Notes under the pieces: model-generated | Seen by the model: the letters and a program-made list of their open reading frames with translations, nothing else | What the model was told of the DNA's origin: nothing | Databases searched by the model: none | Source of the DNA: Pithys albifrons albifrons | Taxonomy: Eukaryota > Chordata > Aves > Passeriformes > Thamnophilidae | NCBI RefSeq assembly: GCF_047495875.1 | Contig: NC_092497.1 | Coordinates: 31,565,375 to 31,629,374, forward strand | Reading direction: 5' to 3' | DNA: 64,000 bases | Made by a program: the position numbers and the translations under genes | In this document: piece by piece, positions 36,701 to 48,700 of the stretch | Layout of the letters: each line of letters opens with the position of its first letter | Position numbering within the stretch: position 1 is the first letter of the stretch

Positions 36701-39700
36701 ATATGTAAGAATTGTAGTTTCAGCACAAAACCCAGATGCCTGTTACTTTCTCACCTTGAACTTATGCACTGTAATGTACAATATCCCTGCAGATGTGAAT
36801 TCTAGCCTTAAAAAGAAGCTTGTTGCCTCATATCCATAGAGTTTTTATGTTACTTCTAAGAGCGTTATTTATATATTGCACTGTACTCTCTTTCCCATTA
36901 CACTTTTTGGGAAAAATAAACCAAAATTCCATATTTTTACAATCCAGCTTGTCATTATCCCTTCTTTCACTGTCAATGTTGTTACACTGCTTTTTCTGTA
37001 TACTCAGAGACTCCTTTTAAAATTCCATTACATAGTTTGAAAGGTCATTCAGAAAGCCAAAAGAGCAGATCCTCCCCAGCTGTGCAGGCAGCACTGTGTT
37101 TTCTCATTCCTTTTTTATCTTTTTAGAGATGCATAAATAAATCCACAGTATTTCCATGTCACTAAATGTAGCATATACAGTGCTAAATTTACCCTTGGTT
37201 TGAGGGTATGAGCCATTGTTACCAGTTTTTGTTTTTAAAAGCTGTTCACTTAAGAGGCAACATCTTGACAAGGACCATTCAGAAACCTAATTAAAAGGAA
37301 TGACTTTTAAGTATTGTTACTATCTCCATGGTCACACAAAGGATGTGGTTTGTAGCACAGTTTAAAGGGGTGACCGTGTTTCCCAGTGTGCTAGCTTGTG
37401 AGAAGAAACAAACATGCCACTTGTGATATACCAAACATACATGCAGTTCTGCAGCAAAAACATCTGTAAATAGAAACAGATGAATATTTTAACTAAATTA
37501 TTTCTTGAGACATATCTAACATAATCTTTTTTAACTGTTGAAAGTGGGAAGTTACTAATTTTTAATTTTATTTATTTTTATTTACTTTTAATTCTCTCTC
37601 TGTGATACAAAGAGATTGCAACAAATAATCCTTAAAGTGCAGGGAAAATAATTGTTTCCTCTCTTCTGGTGCTGATTTGTTGCAAAATTATGTATTATAT
37701 GTGTGTAAGTGTAAACACACCATGTAAAAAGAGCAATCAAAAAAAACTAAGTATGAGGGGCTATAAAGACTGAAGTTACATATATGAGTGCTTTTGCTTT
37801 CTAGTGGTAGATAGAATTTCCAGTAGCATGAAAGTTCCAGAATGAAATTTGTGACAAGAAATTGGATGCCTTTCGTGATCATTCCATTAATCTGTTGGGA
37901 CAACTTGAAGGAATGAAACTGAAACTATTTTTGAAGATAAAAAGGCACTGCTGAAGAACATAGAAGTTTTTGTATCTCTTGAGCTTTTCAAATCAATATT
38001 GAATATAATTTTAATATGAATAAAATTTATTATTCATTATATTATTTAAAGAGGAAATCCAGCTGGAAGCAGTCTGGGAGATCACAATCCTAACCGATTT
38101 TGTTTGGCCACTTCTTAAAAACATTCAGTGATGGAGGTTATGCTACCACCCCACACCATGTTTATTTGTAGTTGTGTTTATAGCTTTTCTTTTGAATAAC
38201 AAGTAACTGTTAACTGTAGGGACAGTATTTACATAGGTTTCTGACAAATTACTTTCTAATCCTTTTATTATACAACTTAGTTATGTCAAGGGTCTCCATT
38301 GCTCATATACATGTCTGTTTGACCTATTGATGCTCAAACTGGTTTTGGTGCTTTTCAGCTCCTGAGGGAGTCCTATTAGACTATTTTAAACCAAGGTTGA
38401 ACATATTTTGTTCTCAAAGAAGTATGAGACAAACATACTCAGTTAAATTTCCCTGTTAACCAAAACAGTCCAATTTCAAGTACTCGTTCTCTTTCACTAC
38501 ATGCCAAATATCAACTGGTGCTCTAGTGTAACAGTAGTGATTCTCTGGTAGAGCCTTAGATATGTTTCTTTTTTGGTCAAATTAATTTTGTGTGTTCCTA
38601 CTATGGTGCATGTATTCTTCCAAGTTGCTATTTCAGTCATAACTAAGTTTTCTGTGGTTCTACACGTGGTCAGAGGAATAACTTCAGAATCATTACATAA
38701 AATACTTCCACATGGCACAGAAAGGTATTGAGTAGACGGAGATGACTTCACTTTGCACAGACTAACTCAGACACTAGAAACGCTGCTTTACGCAACAAGT
38801 ACTGATTAAGTTCTGACATGGGTGAAAATATGCATTGGTCTATGTCACGGTATGTCTGGATAGTATGCTAAAGTAGAATAATAGATCACCATCATCATGG
38901 CTAGCCTTCGCGAACGAAGATTTGGGAAGGGCACTACCCACACTTGCTGAAAGTGTGCTGGTGGCTAAAAAGGCTGGTACGGGATAAGCAGGTCCGGTCA
39001 CAAAAGGCAGAGCGGAATGTCTCTTTAGGGGATATTGGTGAGGAACGGTTCTTTCTGCGTTGTCTTCTCTCCTCAAGACTGACTCTGTGTGCGTTCTCAA
39101 AGGAAGCAGCAGCGTTGTGAATGGTGTGTCTCCATGAATCCCGATTGGAGGCCAGAGTGGACCATTGATGGCAGTCAATATGGCCAAGGCTGAGGTGTTG
39201 TTTCAGGGAGTCCTTGTATCTCTTCTTTGGGGCACCTCTCTTGCGGCAGCTGGTGGCGAGTGCACCATAGAGTACAATCTTCAGGAGGCTGTGATCCTCC
39301 ATCCTGGAGACGTGCTCTGCCCAGCACAGCTGCATTCTCATCAGCATGGCCTCGATACTGCTGACCCCTGCCTGTTCAAGAACAGACACATTGGTCACGT
39401 AATCAGACCAGTGTTCGTTTAGGATTGAACAGAGGCAGCGCTGATGGAAGCATTTGAGAAGCAGCAGGTGGTGACAGTAGATGACCCAGGATTCAGACCC
39501 CTATAAAAGAGTAGACAGGACAATGGCTCTGTAGACGCTGATCTTTGTACTTTTCTTCAGATGTTTATTGGACCAGACTCTTTTATGGAGTTTTCCAAAG
39601 GCTCTGTATGCCTTTGCTAGCCTGTTGTCTATCTCTTTGTTGTTCTTACCGTCTGAGGAAATGATACTTCCCAGATAGGTGAACTGCTGGACTGACTTAA

Positions 39701-42700
39701 GCTCTGATTTGCCTGTGGTAATGTGAGGATGATCGAAAACTTCTTGAGGTGTAGGTTGGTAGAGAACTTCTGTCTTCTTCAGGCTGACTTCCATCCCAAA
39801 AAGCTCAGCAGCCTCTGCAAAGCAGGATGTTAAGCGCTGCAGAGCTGCTTCTGTGTGAGCAACGAGGGCGGCATCATCAGCAAAAAGCAGGTCATGGACA
39901 AGGTGATTTAGGGTCTTGGTGTGGGCCTTCAGTCGCCTTAGGTTAAATAGGCTTCCATTGGTACGATATCAGATGTAGATGCCGTTTTCTTTATCGAGGT
40001 CTGCCATGGCTCTTTGGAGCATCATGCTGAAGAAGATTGTGAATAGAGTTGGTGCAGGAACCCAACCTTGTTTCACACCACTGGTTATTGGAAAGGGCTC
40101 AGAGAGTGCATCGCCATATCTGACTTGTCCACGCTGATCCTCATGTAGCAGAATGATCATTTTGAGGAACTTGGGGGGACATCCTAAATGTTCCAAGATC
40201 TGCCACAGGCCTTTTCTGCTTACTGTGTCGAAAGCTTTGGTGAGGTCAATGAAGGTTACATAGAGACCTTTGTTCTGTTCCCTACACTTCTCTTGCAGTT
40301 GTCTGAGAACAAATACCACGTCTGTGGTGCTCCTATTGGCTCTGAAACCACACTGGCTTTCAGGTAGAAGTTCTGCAATAGGGGGTACTAATCTGTTCAG
40401 AAGTATTCTTGCAAGGATTTTACCAGCAATGGAGAGCAAAGTAATACACCTCGGTAGTTTGAGCAGTCTGATTTTTCTGCTTTCTTCTTGTACAGGGTGA
40501 TAATGATTGCGTCACAGAGATCTGATGGTAGTTCCCCTTGTTCCCAGCTATGCACAACAAGCTCGTGGAATTTGGCATGGAGTGCTTGACCTCCATGCTT
40601 CCAGATTTCGGGTGGAATTCCATCAACCCCAGCTGCCTTGCCAGTTTTCACCTGTTGTATGGCCTTAAGTGTCTCTCCCATAGTAGAGGCTGCATCCAAT
40701 TCATTTTTCACTGGTTGTTTTGCCATGTGCTGAATTGCTGAGCCTTGTACTACATGGTTGGCACTGAAGAGAGTCTGAAAATGTTCAGACCATCGGTTCA
40801 GGATGGAGGTTTTATCTGTGAGAAGCATTTGACCATCTGCACTGAGTAGGGGGCTTTGAACCTGGTGTGTGGGTCCATACACTGCTTTCAGGGCCTCATG
40901 GAATCCTCCTTGATCATCCAAATCTGCGCATAGTTGTGTCTTTTCTGCTAGACTGAGCCACCATTTGTTCTGGATGCCTCAAAGTTTCTGTTGGAGCTTA
41001 CTGCATGCAAGAATAAAAGCGGCTTTTCTTATATGGCAAGATGGCTGAGCAAGGTGTGCTTCGTTTGTAGTTCTCTTCTTCTTCAACAATTCCTGGATCT
41101 CTTGATTGTTTTCATCAAACCAGTCTTTGTTTTTCTTGGAGGAGAACCCTAAGGACTCTTCAGAGGACTGCAGGATGCAATTTTTAATATGTTGCCAAAG
41201 CACTTCAGGAGAGGGATTTATGGGATTATCTTTAAGTCCAGTTTGAAGGTTTACGTGAAAGCTGTCTCTCACTGTGGCTGTTTGAAGATTGCTGGCTTGG
41301 AGCCTCCTCCTTTGAATGCCGCCTCTCTTAGGTTTGGGCTTGAAGTGGAGGTTAAGTTTGCAACGCACAAGGCGATGGTCTGTTTGACGTTATGCACTAG
41401 GCATCACTCGAGTATGATGGCCATCGCTGACATTTCTCTGTTGCACTAAGATATAGTCAGTGAGGTGCCAGTGCTTGGATCGAGGATGCATCCAGGTTGT
41501 CTTCAGGCTGTCTTTCTGTTGAAAGATAGTGTTGGTGATGGTGAGCTGCTGTTCTGCACAAAACTCTAGCAGGAGCCATCTGTTGTCATTGCAGTTTCCA
41601 ATGCCATGCTTGCCCAGGACTCCTTTCCAGGCTTCAGAATTCTTACCTACTCTGGCGTTGAAGTCACCAAGGATTATGATCTTATCATCTGCAGGAACCT
41701 TTTGGGTGAGGCGGCACAGGTCAGTGTAGAATTTGTCTTTTTCCGCTGGGTCAGCTTGGAGTGTTGGGGCCTATACGCTAAAAAGAACATCACGTTGCTT
41801 GTTGTGTAGAGGGAGGCGTAAGGACATAATGCGATCAGAATAACCTGTCTGCAGATTTTCAAGTTTGGAGGCAATGGAGTTTTTAATCATGAAGCCAACT
41901 CCTGAAAGGTGTCTTTCGGTTTTGGGTTTGCCAGACCAGTAGAGTGTGTAGCTGGCACCATTTTCTTTAAGGCTGCCTTTCTCATGAAGATGAACTTCAC
42001 TGAGAGCAGTAATGTCAATGTTGAGCCATGACAGTTTGTGGGCAATTCGAGCAGAACGACGCTCAGGATGTCCACTATCCCCAGTATCAAGCATCGTTCT
42101 GGTGTTCCAACATGCGAGTGTGCATTTGAACACACCTTTGGAGGCAGGTGTATGCCTTTGAAATCTCTTTGTTCCTGTTTGACAGCATTGAAGATGCTGG
42201 TTGGCCGCAGTTATCCAACCGGGTGTGGAGATGAGCTTTGTTCAGGCCACCTTTTCTAGGCCCCTCTCCATGTGGAGCAAGCAGTGCTGTCCCTAGAAAA
42301 GGCTGCTTGGTCATTCAGGCTGCTGCCTCAAGAGACTGTCATCAACAGGGTCAAGTCTCAAATGATGAATATCCTGAACCGCCTGCATGCAGGGTTGTGT
42401 CTGCGGCTTCCAGCTGCTTCCTATCACCTGCCGTTTTCGACCCTCGCCTGTCGCTACAGGGCTTTGTAATGTGGGTGAACCCTTCAAGCCTGCGCAGTGG
42501 ATTTTTTAGGTGAGGCACAGTGTGTGCAGAACTGGCCCCACCCTTTACTCCTGAGGTTCATCTGCCACAGCCTAGCGAGCTTGGACGGTGACAGTGAGTA
42601 CCTCAGGACGTAGGTTTGGTTAGAGTATCCTTCTCTTGGATAGGCTTATAGGGCTAAGTGAGCTCCATCTGCCTGGATCTGGGGTTGGAGTTGTCCTTCT

Positions 42701-45700
42701 CCTAGGAGTGTTGCCAAGGGGCTAGTGAGCCCATCCTATCCATGGACACACTTTGTCTGACCCTTCAGCTGAGACCTGTCTGGCATGGGAGACCCTACTG
42801 GTGGCATAAATCACCACCAGCATAGCTCTCAACCTCATGAGGGCACGCAAGCTTCTCCCCCACAGCAAGGGGGTGTCCCCGGAGAAAAGTATAATAGATA
42901 GAATCCTGTATATTCTCTTGTTGTGTCCTGAAGAAAATACACTTCGGCTTTTTTATTTATACATGACCATTTTGTGCCAATTAAGGGGGGAAAATGGTGA
43001 GGCTAATACCCAAAGATATGTGGGTTTTTTTTTTTTCTGAATTTGGACCTGCTAGTCTCTTAGGAAAGAAGAGTTTCCTCTTGCAAAGTGGCTGCCAATG
43101 TTTTTTCTGCAGGAAACTAACACCTTATACCCTTTTCCTTTTTGGTGTAGACATACATGGTTAGTCAAAAAAGGAGCTTTAATTTCATGATGAAATTATT
43201 AGGAAAAGAGAATCCTGATAAAGTAGGGAGAAGATCCTCGTAATTGTCAAATGTGAGGTTGACTGGAATAAGTCCAGTACTTGAAATCTCACGGCTAAAC
43301 AAAACCTAATTTAAAAAGAAATCACGTAATTGTAAGCTTTGATCCCATTTTGTTTATAGTTTTAGATAGGATGTTTTCAATAACTTCTTTCTCTCTAGTG
43401 CTAAATCTTAATTGGTGTGGCATCAATGACATTTATTTTGTTGACCTGTCTGCAACAGTTAGCTTTTGAGAAGAAAAAGAAAGGCCAGTGAAGGAGTGAC
43501 ATGGCAACAGAGTGGGCTTTTTATCTAAAAATATCATCTTCATCATAGACCAGTTCTCTACTTTATAGATGGTACATTATCAATTTCAATTTGTTATACA
43601 GTACAATATAGATGCTCTTTTTTTTTTTTAGGCTTTCAGGTGTGAAATTGCTGATATACTAAATGCGCTTCTTGGAATTGTAGTGGAGTATTGGATCATC
43701 ACAGGTTTTATTATGGACAGAAATGTGTTTCATCAAGTAGCTGATGATTTGGCACAGTACCTTGCCGTTTCATGTGATGGTAAGTGTTAGCAAGACCTCT
43801 CAAAAGTCTTCTGATCAGATACACTAAGTCCTAACTAAAATCCTTTGTTTACTTCTGTGCTGCTTTAAAGGTAAACCGGCAGAAGAAACGAACCCGACAC
43901 GAAAGAGGTTAAGTCAGAGTTACAATTTAATAAAAATATTACAATAAATGCAATGGCACAAAGAGAACCCACAAAACCCAGAAGTATACCCAGCATCCTG
44001 GGGCACAAACACAATGGGGTTTGTTAGCCCCTGTGCTGAGACCCATGTGGTTCCCCCAAATCCCAAGTAAAAGGAGGTGAAAAACCTGTAGGTGCAGATG
44101 ATGGTTGCTGTCTGGTCAAGAGTGGTGATCTCTTCCTGCTGAGGTTCTGGTCCTCCTCTGGATCCAACAAGTGGTTCCCCAAGTCCCAAAAGCCCCAAGA
44201 TTATATACCCTCAGGTCCAGGTGGGACCACTCAGTACCTCCCCCAGGGCAGGGAATTACACAATGGGTGATCTAACTCTGTGAGTCATGGGATATTTTTG
44301 GAATCGTTGATGGCCCATTAGCAGACATGACCCCTCAGGCTGGGTATGAAGGTGCCAATGACTTCCTGGAGGGGAGTTACCACAGCTCTTATCTCACAGG
44401 CTTCTTTAACACCCAACTTACATCCTGAGGGGTCAGGTGTGCCCTGGGCAGCTGCTGCCAATGGTCCATTGTTAACAGTTCATGCGAAATTAAGTAGAGG
44501 GTGTAGAATACACAGCTTTGGTCACACCCACACAGTGATAAACTGATTCCAGCTTGCTGAAGTGGAACAACTTTCAAGTTACTTTTTACCTCCTGTTGCA
44601 GCTGTGCACTCTTAACGTTGTGTGTACATATGCAGGAAAGTTTTCCACTGTGTGTGTGTCTGTCAGTGTTAAGCAAAGGCTACAGAGAACAGGCTTTTGC
44701 ATTAAAATCACTCTAAATAAATCTCAGTAAGTATAAATGTGAATTATTTTTCTCCTTCATTAAATATACTGGTTAAAGAGAAATGTCATGGTTATCATTT
44801 ACCATGTAATGTTGGTAGAGGTATCTGTACTTTTAACAACTAGGGGTTGTGGAACTCAAAAAGCAAAAAAAATAATCTCAAGAGAAACACTGAATTTTAA
44901 TTTCATTTCCAAACTTAATTCCTTCCAAAGCTTCCCCCCCGTTCTTTCTACTACCCTCCATGTAACAAATATGGATATTCTAGTTTCAGTCATTATTTTC
45001 TGTAGTAACAGGTGTGTATGTAGGCTTCGTTTAAAGTGTATCTGCCTTCTACCTGGGCCCTTCAGAAATATGCTGAAAAAAATTAAACTAAAATCTTAAT
45101 CTCTGTACAAATATTTCCACTCCAGTCTTACAGAAAGCAAATTATCAGAACTGTTATAGCCTGCCTTGCATTTTAGAAGGCCAAAGCACTTGGAACTTTG
45201 TAGTATTTAAATTAATGGTGCTTCTAGTTTGTACGGCTATTGCCACCTCTCCAACATATTTTCTAGTTGTCCTATAATAGGGAGAATTTTAGTTATATAT
45301 TTCTGTAAGACTTCCTTACTTTCTTATACACAAATGGAAAATAAAAACAGCATTCACTGTCTGCTTATAAAGAATAAAGATTCTTTGACCTGTGCCACCT
45401 GGCACAATCCAAAGCAAAATTGTTGCAGAGTTCTTCTAAATTCAGTTACTCTTACAGTAGAGAACATCTGTACTCTTAAAACTTGTGTTTTTATTGAGTC
45501 TTCAGATCAGTTAATTTATGAGCACTTCTTAGAAGACTAAAATATTCCCTCCATACAGTAAAGAATTCCTTCCTCATGGCACATATTCGTCTCCACCTGA
45601 TTTAGTTATTGTTTTGACAAAATTACTATGCCAGGATCAAAATGCAAATTCATATCAGTCATTCTACCTCCTTTTCCACAAAAAGAAAGGTAGGCCAGAC

Positions 45701-48700
45701 ATATTCCTGATATATATTGAGATAGATACGTATGTATATCTATATATAATCTGCCACTGAGTGGTTTTCTCTTTTGTTAACAGTATAAGCTATTTGATGC
45801 ATCTGAATGGGATTGCAATTTGCCTACAGTCACTTTTAATGTTGAACTTGTAAGTCACCCTGCATTACTTGAAGACTTATTGTTTATGTGCTACAGATCT
45901 AATTTGAATTTGTGTCACTTAGAGATTTAAAAGGTGATCACTTGAATAACTTCACAAATAAGTAGTTTTATTGTCAAAATAAAGGAGTAACTTTATAAGA
46001 TTATATTGAGAGCATTTTAAAAAATTTCACATAAGATTGATGCTTTGTCTTTTAAAACATGTTAAACATTCTCTTAGTAGCTGGTCATTATCTTATATGA
46101 TGGATAAAATGTTTCTTAATGTGATTACTTTTAGTAATTCTTCTGGAGAATAGCTTCTGTGTCTGTAACAGGAGGAAAAAAATTCTGGAAAAGCTGTATT
46201 CCAGATAACTAGGTGTATAGATTTCTGTATTCTCATTCTGATACTCACTTTATATTTTTTGCCCCTATTGCTTTTATCCAGATTTTTCTATATGTGAATT
46301 AAAAATGTTTATTTGCGCCATACCATCCCTCTGGCTTCAAATGTTTGTTGCAGAAGCAATTTTAAAACAAATGTGTTTACAGAGGAATATAACTGTACCT
46401 TCAGAACCTCTTTCTCTTCAGAAAATAGTAAGTAACTCTTCTACTCATTAATAACCTATCACACTTCAGTATTTTATAAGTAAATGGATTCATGAAAGTC
46501 TTGAAGAACTTATTTTATTTGTGGTCTAAGGTCATTCTTGTTGCATGCATTGTCTTCCATGTGTTCCATTGCATATGAATATCTTTTTGCTTGAGATCTG
46601 GCTCCAGAACAATGATAAGATTTTTCTTACCAGAGAGTTTTTCACACCTAATTAATTTGTTTACATGCAGTTAACATGAATATGAAACAATGCAACAACG
46701 GTGAACACAATAAAAGTTTTTTAAAATAATCTCTGATATAAATAGTTTACTGCAATGTTACATTTGTAATAAAGGAAAATGCCAAATATTGTGTGATTTT
46801 CCTGGGCTACCTTTTCCTTCCGTTTTTTTTAAGAGGTAACAGTCGTATTCTGCTGTGTCTTTGCATTTGTTACATACAAGATTTTATGATTTTGAACCCC
46901 AATGTATTTCTATGAATTTCTCATCTTAAAAATTTTCCTACTTACAAACCTTTGCCTGCCTTCGAGTCACAATTTCAGATAGTTTGTGAGGAACTACATG
47001 ATGAAAGCTGTGAAAGAAATTCTCAAAACCATGACTTCTGGCAGGTTGCAGACAAATCAGGACGATCACATGATAATGACGTGCCCTAACCTGGAGCCTC
47101 ATTTCAGTAATCTTAGTACTAATGACTGAATAGAATATGGAATCCATAACTGTTTCTCTGTATCCTAAAACTCTACAGGTAGAGTCACAGAAAAATAAAT
47201 TCACACTTTAATACATTTACCATGCATGAATTTTTGTGAATTTTACAGGAGTTTATTGTGAACAGAGGTCATTGTTTATTAATACAGTATTTTTAAATAG
47301 AGCTCAAACAAAAGATTCAGAATTTTAAAAATAAACCAACTATATATCTATTATTTAATGTATATTGCCAACATATGCACATTGCCTGCAGAATCTACAG
47401 TGATCTCAAATAATCTAAGTACTGTATACTAAGAGCCTTCCTTAATGCCTTTCTTCAGATACAATCATTGTGTTTTCAATAAATGAATCCCCTCAGTGGA
47501 CTTCTTCCTATGGTCTTGTCAAACTGCAGAAACTTATATGAATTTTTAAATGAACTGTATAAGTAAGTTTGAAGGCCTGAGTTACTGGAAAGAAGCTAAC
47601 TTTTCTAGAACAGCCAACATTATCCTATTATTGAGAGAGCACTAAGAGATCCCTGGCTGATTGTCTTTATTTGCCTAAAGATTTAATCCAGCCCCTCATC
47701 TTAGAAGAGATAAAGGAGGGGAGTATTTCTTTATCAAATTGCTCCCTGAGTTGGGAACAGAAAGTTTGTAAATTCTTTCATTAAATGCATAAAAATCAGT
47801 TAACTGTACTCCAGTCTTATGTCCAGATAAAGTGATCCAAATTTTCTCAGCTACCAGAAACCCAAGAGAGAGGTATAGAATTGCACACTTACTGGCTCAG
47901 ACACAAGCCACTCACCTCTGAGGCCAGCATAAAAAGTGAATTGCAAGAATATCAAAAAGGATTCCTAAAGACACACCTTTAAACTATCTCTATGTACAAT
48001 GACTTAGGGATCAGATTTATGAAAACTGATACAGCAAGCTGTGGGTCATAGATGACTGCTTTGCAGCAAAAGCAACAAAAGAAAATTACTTCATTTTAAA
48101 AATATTACTTTTGCAACAGGTCTGTTCCTATTCGCCTGCTTTAAGAGAGATAGCATTGCATGCAACAAAGATACACAAAGCAGAGAAAAGGAAAATAGGG
48201 CAACAGCCATTCCCTGAGTCTCAAAAGGCCTTACAGATGCTAAGCGGTGATAAGCAGAACCAAGTCAAAGTGCTGTCTGATGTACCGTAAGTAATACCTA
48301 TAACAGGTTCTGACCTGACAAATTTCTTGAACTTTATATGACCTGTTTTGTTTTCTACAAATTGCTGCAACTGACAGAAAGCTCCATAGTAAACCTGTAA
48401 CACCTCTGGGCTGGGACTTCCCCCATTTGCTTTGATAGTCAATTTCAGTGTATACGCAGATTGATGTAGTCAAATTTGCCCAATGTTAAATTTATGAGGG
48501 TACACAGAGAAGTTGAACTATTCATAGGTTTACATTTAAAGAAAGTTTAAATGTGGGCAATGCAATTTTATTACTCTTTTAAATAGTTACAATTAAATCA
48601 CATAGAAATTATGTAATTAAGATATTTGAGAAATGACGCTGAAATGAGTAGATCTAAGTATGCAATATATACAAATTTAAAAGCGTTAAGTATATATACA

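Larger units (their letters stand above)
38887..42884 (-). mobile_element. RTE-clade LINE (AviRTE-like), nearly full length, in SLF1 intron 11
   Basis: About 4.0 kb on the minus strand with a 5' untranslated part (42884 to about 42150), an apurinic-type endonuclease, a reverse transcriptase and a C-terminal region; a short ATG-type repeat forms the 3' end near 38890. A duplication ataatagat (38878-38886 and 42891-42899) flanks it, extendable with an indel to about 15 bp, so both ends are present. Endonuclease motifs CWNTRTM and LGDFNARVG and RT motifs (AFDTVSRKGLW, FADDAALV) place it in the RTE clade. Stops and frameshifts interrupt the frame. RTE elements of this kind are patchy in birds and have been linked to horizontal transfer with nematodes. 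Confidence 0.9.
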
